This document shows, one piece after another, positions 1 through 5,186 of a DNA stretch of 5,321 nucleotides; position 1 is the first letter of the stretch; each line of letters begins with the position of its first letter. The position numbers and the translations under genes are program-made. The stretch is from Candidatus Cloacimonadota bacterium (GTDB lineage Bacteria > Cloacimonadota > Cloacimonadia > Cloacimonadales > Cloacimonadaceae): contig JALNWR010000183.1 in assembly GCA_023230795.1 (NCBI GenBank), positions 1 through 5,321 on the forward strand, given 5' to 3'. The notes below the pieces were generated by a model that saw only the letters and a list, made by a program, of their open reading frames with translations, did not search any database and had not been told where the DNA came from.

Positions 1-75
1 CCAGCGGAAACTACTGGATTGCAGGCGTCCCGCCTGCACTGGCGGAAACTATTGGATTGCAGGCGTCTCGCCTGC
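1..75. repeat. Two tandem copies of a 37-nt unit, each ending in a palindrome
   Basis: Positions 1-37 and 39-75 align without gaps, with 4 differences in 37 (offsets 2, 3, 14 and 30), all transitions. Each unit begins CCAGCGGAAACT or CTGGCGGAAACT, passes through TGGATT, and ends in the palindrome GCAGGCG-TCY-CGCCTGC. The period is 38. The left edge coincides with the window edge, so more units may lie upstream. No reading frame or RNA family is recognised. The pattern of differences suggests an old local duplication. Confidence 0.85.
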
Positions 76-135
76 AGAGCACGGGACGTGCTCTTTTTCA
101 AGGCCTCTGGCCTTACTGGATGCGGGACGCATCCA
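20..135. repeat. Cluster of five short palindromes with conserved 3-nt loops
   Basis: Five perfect hairpins follow one another: 20-38, 58-76, 76-94, 100-114 and 117-135. Four are exactly 19 nt, with 8-bp arms and a 3-nt loop; the fourth in order (100-114) has 6-bp arms. The arms differ (TGCAGGCG twice, AGAGCACG, AAGGCC, TGGATGCG), but the loops on the plus strand are TCC, TCT, GGA, TCT and GGA, that is RGA read on one strand or the other. Three carry the heptamer CGGGACG (one on the minus strand). Constant loop and spacing with changing arms suggests selection on structure or a common copying mechanism. The function is unknown; it could be a dispersed palindromic repeat family or transcript-end hairpins. 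Confidence 0.8.
76..98 (+). terminator. Possible Rho-independent terminator for an upstream plus-strand gene
   Basis: The 8-bp hairpin AGAGCACG-GGA-CGTGCTCT (76-94) runs directly into TTTT (95-98), the geometry of an intrinsic terminator reading rightward. No gene that could use it is visible in the window; one would have to end left of base 1. Because this hairpin belongs to a family of five and the other four lack a T-run, the T-run may be accidental. Confidence 0.3.
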
Positions 136-252
136 AATCCAGCGATCAAGCCAATCCAGCGATCAAGCCAATCTGGCAAGTAAGCCAATCCAGCGAAGTA
201 AGCCAATCCAGCGAAGTAAGCCAATCCGGTAAGTGAGGCAATCCAGCAAAGT
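135..252. repeat. Tandem array of 17-18-nt units, core AAGCCAATCCAGCGAAGT
   Basis: About seven head-to-tail units begin near 135 (partial), 148, 165, 182, 200, 218 and 235. The units at 182-199 and 200-217 are identical; the others differ by one to several bases or lack one base. The unit core CCAATCCAG is the reverse complement of CTGGATTGG, a word close to the TGGATTG found before both palindromes at 1-75, so the array appears related in inverted orientation to the neighbouring element. Units are contiguous with no unique spacers, which excludes a CRISPR array. The unit length is not a multiple of three throughout, so it does not encode a regular peptide repeat. Confidence 0.85.
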
Positions 253-283
253 GCAAATAATCAGGCTTTCATTCTCGGCGGCG

Positions 284-392
284 AAAGCAAGCTTTCAGTT
301 AAGTTTAGAAGGTTTAGTGGAAGCTAGCCGAATGGATGGCAGCAGGGATGCTGAAAAAGCAAGCTTTCAGTTAAGTTTAGAAGGTTTAGTGG
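284..392. repeat. Perfect 37-bp direct repeat separated by 35 bp
   Basis: Bases 284-320 and 356-392 are identical over 37 bp. Each starts AAAGCAAGCTTTCAG and ends AAGGTTTAGTGG. They flank a unique 35-bp segment (321-355). The start of the repeat can form a small hairpin: GAAAGC/GCTTTC around the first copy (283-296) and CTGAAA/TTTCAG around the second (351-370). Repeat and spacer lengths resemble a CRISPR, but there are only two copies, the repeat contains 9-bp sub-repeats, and no cas gene is present. It is better read as a duplicated intergenic repeat. Confidence 0.85.
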
Positions 393-408
393 GTTTAGAG
401 GGTTGAGT
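373..408. repeat. 9-bp tandem microrepeat, RGGTTTAGW type
   Basis: Four consecutive 9-mers are seen: AAGTTTAGA, AGGTTTAGT, GGGTTTAGA and GGGTTGAGT (373-381, 382-390, 391-399, 400-408). The first two units also occur in the upstream copy of the 37-bp direct repeat (301-318). On the minus strand the array would read as Leu-Asn-Pro triplets inside a short open frame (509 to 324), but that frame has no visible ribosome-binding site or family resemblance and is not called as a gene. Replication slippage on a simple sequence explains the array. Confidence 0.8.
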
Positions 409-474
409 GTGGTTATCCTTTTTTCGCAGCCAAAACGAGATTGTTCAGAAGAAACGAAAATATAGCTGCGGGTG

Positions 475-565
475 CCCTGCCTTAAAAGGCGGGGAAAACG
501 TCTTGTCACGTATATCGGAATCCGTCCTGGCAGTTAAAACTGCCAGCTAAAGTCTTTTAAGGCAG
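475..565. other. Structured element: two TAAA-loop hairpins and a 12-bp outer inverted repeat
   Basis: The hairpin at 475-494 pairs CCCTGCCT with AGGCGGGG (8 bp, one G-T) around a TAAA loop. The hairpin at 527-546 pairs CTGGCAGT with ACTGCCAG (8 bp, perfect) around the same TAAA loop. In addition CTGCCTTAAAAG (477-488) is the exact reverse complement of CTTTTAAGGCAG (554-565), so the first hairpin can be exchanged for a 12-bp long-range stem enclosing the second. AAGTCTTTTAAGG at 550-562 recurs exactly at 672-684. No protein-coding frame is convincing here. It could be a structured RNA, a decayed mobile-element end, or a protein-binding palindrome; no known RNA family is recognised. Confidence 0.5.
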
Positions 566-619
566 TATGTAGATATAGGTGGCTCTATCGATACAATGTG
601 GATAACCTGGATATCAGCG

Positions 620-660
620 ACAAAGTGTAACCGGTGTCTATGTGTAAAATGTAACCGAAG
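620..660. mobile_element. Possible degenerate insertion-sequence end (TGTAACCG repeats)
   Basis: TGTAACCG occurs at 626-633 and 650-657, with GTGTCTATGTG between the copies. Multiple short direct repeats containing GTAACC or TGTnACC words together with TGTC-TATG are reminiscent of the subterminal repeats of IS21-like and related elements. No transposase reading frame, opposite terminus or target duplication is visible in the window, so this can only be a solo or decayed end. The call rests on resemblance alone. Confidence 0.2.
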
Positions 661-736
661 TGCCTTTTATGAAGTCTTTTAAGGGTGACCGTTCCTGGAG
701 GTAAATCGAATACAGAACAAAGCCTGTTATATCGCC

Positions 737-895
737 AAAACCTGAAAACCTGAAAACTTCAAAACCTGAAAACCCCTAAACTAAGAACCCCCGCACTAAG
801 AACTCCCAAACCTCTTTTTAATCCAATAAATCCGCCCGATCCGCCCGATCCGCGTTCTATAACCCAACTTGAAAACTTCAAAACCTGAAAACCCC
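737..895. repeat. C-rich microrepeat mosaic downstream of the exoribonuclease gene
   Basis: Five 8-mers run in phase at 737-776: AAAACCTG, AAAACCTG, AAAACTTC, AAAACCTG and AAAACCCC. The last three, with the preceding TG, recur as a perfect 26-bp copy (751-776 and 870-895). Between the copies lie CTAAGAAC twice (781-788, 796-803) and TCCGCCCGA twice in tandem (831-839, 840-848). On the minus strand this is G/T-rich sequence just past the RNB stop codon, so it would lie in that gene's 3' untranslated region. No clear terminator hairpin is seen in it. Confidence 0.8.
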
Positions 896-906
896 AAACC
901 CCCATT

Positions 907-2769
907 CTATTCAATCAAATCCACCCTCAGCACCATCTTCTCCCAATCCACTTTATAAGCTGCAAAAGTGAAATACTCCGGGGGAGTGCTGTCCATGCTC
1001 AGCAAGATTTGTTTGCCCCAAGGCAAGACCTCTACCCGATACTGGCCAGAGACAGTTGCCCGCAGGATTCCTTCCAGGGGTTGATGCAGCATGTCTTGCT
1101 CGATGTATTTCAGCATCCAGTAGCGCTCGGATTTTTGCACTGTGGCCCGGATCAGTTGGATTCGCTGTTCGATATCCGGAATCATGCTTTGCAGGGCATC
1201 TTCCGAAAAGCAGGCCTGGCCCTGAGAAATATGCTCTTGCACCTGCATCTGGTTTACCAGGTCCACAAATCTGCGGATGGGGCTGGTGGCATGCAGATAT
1301 GCTTCGGTGCCGATTCCGGGATGATATCCGGCTCTGGTATCCAGATAGGCAGAGCTGAGCTGAGTATCATTTTCTGCACTGCCCAAACGGCTGATATTGC
1401 GAAAGAGCAGGGGAAGGCGCTGGGTTTTGGCATATTGCGCCAGGCTGCTATTGTAATGGATCATCATCTCTTCCACCATCTGCCGGGCACCGCTGTGCAG
1501 ATCGATCTTTTTGGAGATCAGCATGCCATTTTGCAGGATAAAATTGTAGATATAGCGTCTGCTTTCGGCTCTTTCTTCGGGATCGCGAAGCGCTTTGAGG
1601 CTTTCGGCCATCTTGTATAACATGGAAAATAGGGGCTTACCACTGTCTTTATCAAGCGCTTTGTAGGAGATATTCTCCGAAATCCTGATCTTTTGCGCCA
1701 GTATCTGGGTTTTGCCCGGCCTGAGCTCTGAATCGAAATCTGTATAAAGGCTGAGTACCGCTTTTTCCTGATCCTGAATCATAGAAAACTGAACTTGAGA
1801 AAACTCCGGAGGCAGCATGGGGATGACGCCTGAGCTCAGATACAAAGAAGACACCCGCTGTCTGGCCAGATCGAATAGCGGCTGCCCGGCATCCAGATAT
1901 TGAGCCAGATTGCTCACGTGTATGCCCAATCTGTAACCCTCGGCAGTATCCTGAAGACTGATCGCATCATCATAATCCAGGCTATCCTCATCATCGATAG
2001 TGAAGGCGCTGTGATCCGCTATGGGTAGATCATTTTGTTTCAACTCTGGCCTGGGATAGTCGGCATAAAAAGCGATGGGTAAGCCGGATGTATCCAGGGC
2101 GGGGTCTGCCACCGTCAGGCAGTCTCCCAGCCAAGCCCGCAGCTGGACCATCAAGTCCACAGGCTCCTGGCTGCGCTTGCGGATCAGCTTGTGCAGATCA
2201 TCGAGCTTTTGCCCCTGCAAGACATCCCTGAGTTCGGTGATCAGTTGCAGTTTGTCGCTATCTTGTAAAGCCGATCCGGCATCATCCATAAATTCAGCAA
2301 TCCGCTGCAAATATTCCTGTCGCTGCTGGCGGGTCTTTTGCAGAAGCAGATAGCTTTCTTGCTCTTCAGCGCTGCGTTGGAAAAAAAGCTCATGTTTTTG
2401 ATAGTACATCTCGGGATGGGATTTGATGCTAAAATATAGGGCGAATTTGGCGGCATCTTCTTGCAAATCTTCCTGTTTTAGCAGGCCTGCAAAGCTTAGC
2501 CCTTCCGCTGGAATAGCAGGCAGATCAGGCTTTAGAGTCCGCACTTTTTCCCAAAAGTCCATCAGGCTTTCATGCTTTAATTCAAAACGAGTGTCGGTAG
2601 CTAAAATCACCCGGTTTCTGCTCAGATTAGCGGTGCTTTGGTCTTGATTCACCAGCCGTAAACTGTCTTGTATCTGCTCTGTTACCAATGCAGTTTGCAA
2701 AATACCTTTATGGTAATAAGCGATAATAGCTCCACAAAAATCGGAGGGGGAGAGGGACTGCTCTTTCAT
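907..2769 (-). CDS. RNase II/R-family (RNB domain) 3'-5' exoribonuclease
   Basis: This 620-residue protein is predicted to be a cytoplasmic, metal-dependent exoribonuclease that degrades or trims RNA from the 3' end to 5'-nucleotides. The RNB core spans about residues 250-560. Its acidic cluster D259, D265, D267, D268 (FTIDDEDSLDYDDAI) has the spacing of the E. coli RNase II catalytic aspartates, and ATSPIRR (494-500) supplies the conserved arginine region. ERYWMLKYIEQ (548-558) and a short S1-like tail (565-620) follow. The N-terminal 240 residues do not show ordinary cold-shock repeats and include a charged helical stretch at about 130-200, more like the divergent RNases of cyanobacteria and organelles than canonical rnb or rnr, so no symbol is given. 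The start is fixed: the codon just before the ATG is TAA. The Shine-Dalgarno is weak (AAAGG, 11 nt upstream). The gene lies 33 nt downstream of tRNA-Arg on the same strand. Confidence 0.93.
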   Translation of the reverse strand: MKEQSLSPSDFCGAIIAYYHKGILQTALVTEQIQDSLRLVNQDQSTANLSRNRVILATDTRFELKHESLMDFWEKVRTLKPDLPAIPAEGLSFAGLLKQEDLQEDAAKFALYFSIKSHPEMYYQKHELFFQRSAEEQESYLLLQKTRQQRQEYLQRIAEFMDDAGSALQDSDKLQLITELRDVLQGQKLDDLHKLIRKRSQEPVDLMVQLRAWLGDCLTVADPALDTSGLPIAFYADYPRPELKQNDLPIADHSAFTIDDEDSLDYDDAISLQDTAEGYRLGIHVSNLAQYLDAGQPLFDLARQRVSSLYLSSGVIPMLPPEFSQVQFSMIQDQEKAVLSLYTDFDSELRPGKTQILAQKIRISENISYKALDKDSGKPLFSMLYKMAESLKALRDPEERAESRRYIYNFILQNGMLISKKIDLHSGARQMVEEMMIHYNSSLAQYAKTQRLPLLFRNISRLGSAENDTQLSSAYLDTRAGYHPGIGTEAYLHATSPIRRFVDLVNQMQVQEHISQGQACFSEDALQSMIPDIEQRIQLIRATVQKSERYWMLKYIEQDMLHQPLEGILRATVSGQYRVEVLPWGKQILLSMDSTPPEYFTFAAYKVDWEKMVLRVDLIE

Positions 2770-2802
2770 TTATATATCTGCCTTTTTTTATTGGGGTGTA
2801 AG

Positions 2803-2878
2803 TGGCACCCCTGGGAAGAATCGAACTTCCGACCAACGGTTTAGGAAACCGCTGCTCTATCCCCTGAGCTACAGGGGC
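2803..2878 (-). tRNA. tRNA-Arg (anticodon CCU)
   Basis: A complete 76-nt cloverleaf with encoded CCA. The acceptor GCCCCTG pairs with CAGGGGT (the first pair is G-U), followed by discriminator G and CCA. The D arm is GCTC/GAGC with loop AGGGGATA. The anticodon arm is GCGGT/ACCGT with loop TTCCTAA, giving anticodon CCU, which reads the arginine codon AGG. The variable loop is TGGTC. The T arm is GGAAG/CTTCC with loop TTCGATT. No T-run or terminator follows the CCA, so transcription should continue into the exoribonuclease gene 33 nt downstream, and RNase P and 3' processing would free the tRNA from a joint transcript. No second copy of the tRNA 3' end is seen nearby, so there is no sign of an integrated element. 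Confidence 0.98.
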
Positions 2879-2893
2879 GCATTATCAAGTGCA

Positions 2894-2921
2894 AGGATTT
2901 TGAACTGCGGCTATTCGTCAA
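2894..2921 (-). promoter_or_regulatory. Candidate promoter for tRNA-Arg and the exoribonuclease gene
   Basis: Read leftward, TTGACG (2921-2916) matches the -35 consensus at 5 of 6. With a 16-nt spacer the -10 would be AATCCT (2899-2894), only 3 of 6. A start about 7 nt further would lie roughly 8-10 nt before the tRNA 5' end, a usual distance for tRNA genes. The poor -10 keeps this tentative. A better -10 match, GATAAT (2886-2881), sits almost on the tRNA 5' end and lacks a good -35. Confidence 0.3.
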
Positions 2922-2928
2922 GTTTACA

Positions 2929-2957
2929 TTGACAAATCCTGGAGTTTCTCGAATATG
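2929..2957 (+). promoter_or_regulatory. Candidate promoter for asd-dapL
   Basis: A perfect -35 hexamer TTGACA lies at 2929-2934. At 17-nt spacing the -10 position reads AATATG (2952-2957), only 3 of 6, so the box is weak or the spacing differs. It lies 40-70 nt before the asd start codon, where a promoter is needed because asd is the first plus-strand gene after a minus-strand block. The -35 overlaps the inverted repeat GTCAA-N7-TTGAC (2917-2933), shared with the divergent tRNA-side box. Confidence 0.4.
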
Positions 2958-2996
2958 GCTTTCTATAGATTATCGCAGATAAAGAGGATATGATAA

Positions 2997-3992
2997 ATGA
3001 AGATAGCAATAGTTGGCGCTACTGGAGAAGTAGGCCGGATGATGATTACCTGCCTTCAGGAGCTGAACTTGCAGCTGGAAGTTCTGGATTTGTACGCCAG
3101 TGCAAGATCGCAGGGAGAACTGCTGTATTACCTGGATCAGAGCATTGCAGTGCAAGAGCTTACTGGGAAGTCTCTGACTAAACACTATGACTACGTATTT
3201 TTTTCGGCAGGGGGAGGAGTAGCCCATACTTTTGCTCCCGCCGCCTTGCAGAGCAGCGAACTCATTATAGACAATTCCTCTGCTTTTCGCCAGGATGCTG
3301 CCATCCCTTTGATCGTTCCTCAGATCAATGCCGATCTGCTGCTGGGCTATCAGGGCATTGTGGCAAATCCGAATTGCTCCACCATCCAGATGGTATTGCC
3401 GCTGGCCATTCTGGACAAGGAGTATCATCTGAAAAAAGTGATAGTCTCTACATACCAGGCGGTTTCCGGAAGCGGACACGGCGGGATTCAGACTTTGGAA
3501 AAGCAACGTCTGGGATCAAGCTCCAAGGGGATATATCCCGAACCGATTGATCTGAACGTCATTCCCCAAATCGGGGTGTTTTTGGATAATGGCTATAGCA
3601 GCGAGGAAGAAAAGATGCGCCAGGAGACGCTTAAGATACTGGCGAGGGCTGATATTGCCATCAGTGCAACTACCGTGCGGGTGCCGGTGATGTATGGCCA
3701 CTCTCTATCGGTTTATGCTGAATTTGAACGTGAACTTGATCTGGATAAAGCGGCGGAATTGCTCAGCCAGGCCCCGGCTATCAAGTACCATGAGAATAGC
3801 TTTATCACACCGCTGGGGCTGGGGCCGTCAAATCTATCCCACGTATGCCGCCTGCGCCGGGGTGTGGATTCCCGTTCGCTTACTTTCTGGAATGTGGGGC
3901 ACAACGTCCGCATTGGGGCTGCTGCCAATGCAGTGAACATCATGCGCGCTCATGCTTTACAGGCCGGCAAGATCGGAGAGAGCGATGTTTGA
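2997..3992 (+). CDS. asd: Aspartate-semialdehyde dehydrogenase
   Basis: Asd reduces L-aspartyl-4-phosphate with NADPH to L-aspartate 4-semialdehyde in the cytoplasm, the branch point to lysine/DAP, threonine and methionine. The 331-residue length is normal for the family. The N-terminal Rossmann motif is GATGEVG (7-13). DNSSAFR (92-98) supplies the phosphate-binding arginine R98. NPNCST (124-129) carries the catalytic cysteine C127. Q154 lies in TYQAVSGSG, and R228 and H235 in VRVPVMYGHS, with the 7-residue spacing of the substrate-binding arginine and catalytic histidine. NVGHNVRIGAAANAV near the C-terminus is also typical. The ATG at 2997 is preceded by AGAGGA (2983-2988) at good spacing, and the glycine-rich motif begins where expected, so the start is firm. 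The stop overlaps the start of dapL by 8 nt, making a two-gene operon. All key residues are present. Confidence 0.97.
   Translation: MKIAIVGATGEVGRMMITCLQELNLQLEVLDLYASARSQGELLYYLDQSIAVQELTGKSLTKHYDYVFFSAGGGVAHTFAPAALQSSELIIDNSSAFRQDAAIPLIVPQINADLLLGYQGIVANPNCSTIQMVLPLAILDKEYHLKKVIVSTYQAVSGSGHGGIQTLEKQRLGSSSKGIYPEPIDLNVIPQIGVFLDNGYSSEEEKMRQETLKILARADIAISATTVRVPVMYGHSLSVYAEFERELDLDKAAELLSQAPAIKYHENSFITPLGLGPSNLSHVCRLRRGVDSRSLTFWNVGHNVRIGAAANAVNIMRAHALQAGKIGESDV
3975..3987 (+). promoter_or_regulatory. Ribosome-binding site and start of dapL inside the asd 3' end
   Basis: GGAG (3975-3978) lies 6 nt before the ATG at 3985-3987, which itself precedes the asd stop TGA (3990-3992). An earlier in-frame ATG at 3952 has no Shine-Dalgarno and would add 11 residues not expected before the family's opening RHELHKIPEL motif, so 3985 is preferred. 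The overlap suggests translational coupling of dapL to asd. Confidence 0.8.
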
Positions 3993-5166
3993 TCCTATCT
4001 TTCTGCGTCATGAACTGCATAAAATCCCTGAATTAGCCTATCAGGAACACAAAACCAAGGCGCTTATCCTGAAGTACCTGAAAGAAATGACTTCCTCCCA
4101 GGGGGTGAAGGACCTCTTTGAAATCATCGAGTTTCCAGATTCCACCGGTATTTTGGTGGTCTATGCCGCCAGCACTGAAGATGAGGATTATCAGCTCTTT
4201 CGGGCTGATATGGACGCTTTGCCTTCGGATGAAAAAACCGGCTGCGACTTTGCCTCTGAGCATGAAGGCCTGATGCACGCTTGTGGCCATGATGTACACA
4301 TGGCTGTTCTGCTGGGGCTGATTCAGAGGGTGTGGATCATGCGTCCCAAATGCAATCTGCTCTTTCTCTTTCAACCTGCGGAGGAAGGCCACGGCGGCGC
4401 ACAGAGCATTCTGGCAGAAGGCATACTGCAAAGATATCCCATCGCTGCTGCCTTTGCCCTACATGTAGGCAGCGATCTGCCGGTGGGCACCGTGAGCTCA
4501 AAAGCGGGCATCTTTTTTGGCATCCCGCAAGAATTTGACCTAAAGTTCATAGGTAAAGCCGCGCATCTGGCCTTTCCGGAAAAAGGGGTAAACGCCCTTA
4601 CTTGCGCTCTCGATTTCTTTACCAGCATCCAGCCTGCCCTTGAAAACCTGCAAAAAACTGAGCGGGTGATCTTTCACGTGGGTAAGATGAGCGCAGGCAA
4701 AATCCGCAATGTCATCGCTGATGAATGCCTCTTGCAGGGTACGCATCGCAGCTTGAATATACAGACTAAGCAAAACATAAATGAGCTCATCCAAAGCCAT
4801 GCCGGGCTGGCTGCTGCCAGGAGTAAGGCAAAAGCGGAGCTAAAGCTCCTCGGTTCATACGATCCCGTGGTCAATGATGCGGCTCTGCTCAGGCGGCTAA
4901 AGGACTATTGCGCCGAGCTTGAATATGAGTTTATCGAAGCGGAAACTGTGATGACCGGAGAGGATTTTGGCTTTTTCACTTCCCTTTATCCGGGCTTGCT
5001 ATTCTGGCTGGGTAGCGGCTCTGAGCAAGCCTTGCATTCGGAGCGTTTTTTGCCAGATGACGACTGCATCAATGTAGGTATAGACCTGATGTGGGCTTTG
5101 GCTACCGGTTTGACGATACAGTCTGTAGAGCTCTCCTCAAACGGAGCAGAAGCTCCCAGACGATAG
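3985..5166 (+). CDS. dapL: N-acetyldiaminopimelate deacetylase (peptidase M20D family)
   Basis: The predicted reaction is hydrolysis of N-acetyl-LL-2,6-diaminopimelate to LL-diaminopimelate and acetate, a late step of the acetylase branch of DAP/lysine synthesis. The 393-residue protein opens with RHELHKIPELAYQE (8-21). The metal/catalytic set of M20D is complete: RADMDALP (73-80), HACGHD (98-103, ligands C100 and H102), PAEEG (131-135, E133 general base and E134 ligand), H160 and H351. GKAAHLAFP (190-198) with H194 belongs to the lid/dimerisation domain, about 175-290. MTGEDFGF (323-330) precedes the last ligand. HDVHM and the FASEHEG stretch resemble Bacillus YkuR/DapL more than hippurate or indoleacetyl-amino-acid hydrolases, and the overlapping asd supports the pathway role. 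A general aminoacylase activity cannot be excluded from sequence alone. The final 20 or so residues are a polar tail outside the conserved fold. Confidence 0.85.
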   Translation: MFDPIFLRHELHKIPELAYQEHKTKALILKYLKEMTSSQGVKDLFEIIEFPDSTGILVVYAASTEDEDYQLFRADMDALPSDEKTGCDFASEHEGLMHACGHDVHMAVLLGLIQRVWIMRPKCNLLFLFQPAEEGHGGAQSILAEGILQRYPIAAAFALHVGSDLPVGTVSSKAGIFFGIPQEFDLKFIGKAAHLAFPEKGVNALTCALDFFTSIQPALENLQKTERVIFHVGKMSAGKIRNVIADECLLQGTHRSLNIQTKQNINELIQSHAGLAAARSKAKAELKLLGSYDPVVNDAALLRRLKDYCAELEYEFIEAETVMTGEDFGFFTSLYPGLLFWLGSGSEQALHSERFLPDDDCINVGIDLMWALATGLTIQSVELSSNGAEAPRR

Positions 5167-5186
5167 ATAGCCCTTATCTGCTTTTT
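5164..5186 (+). terminator. Candidate terminator of asd-dapL
   Basis: Bases 5164-5170 (TAGATAG) can pair with 5174-5180 (TTATCTG): five Watson-Crick pairs plus G-T pairs at both ends, with a CCC loop, followed by CTTTTT (5181-5186). The stem includes the dapL stop codon, and the T-run lies inside the end of the convergent gene. The stem is AT-rich and weak. A second small stem, GGAGC/GCTCC, lies just before it at 5143-5156. Confidence 0.4.

Noticed and set aside
284..392. Minimal CRISPR array
   Set aside because: Only two repeats, sub-repeat structure inside the repeat, and no cas genes in view.
373..408. Telomere-like TTTAGGG/GGTTTAG repeats
   Set aside because: Only four imperfect 9-mers in a bacterial intergenic region; the period is 9, not 7.
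324..509. 61-residue minus-strand open frame containing Leu-Asn-Pro repeats
   Set aside because: The repeated residues come from the 9-bp DNA microrepeat, there is no convincing Shine-Dalgarno, and no family is recognised.
862..903. G-quadruplex on the minus strand
   Set aside because: GGGGG-TTT-GGGG gives two runs, but the next run of three G is about 27 nt away, too far for a canonical four-run fold.
1009..1620. 203-residue plus-strand open frame
   Set aside because: Lies entirely antisense to the catalytic half of the well-supported RNB gene; its sequence has no recognisable motif.
2803..2878. Integrase attachment site at the tRNA 3' end
   Set aside because: No integrase and no second copy of the tRNA 3' segment in the window.
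2970..3506. 178-residue minus-strand open frame
   Set aside because: Antisense shadow of asd, whose catalytic motifs are complete on the plus strand.
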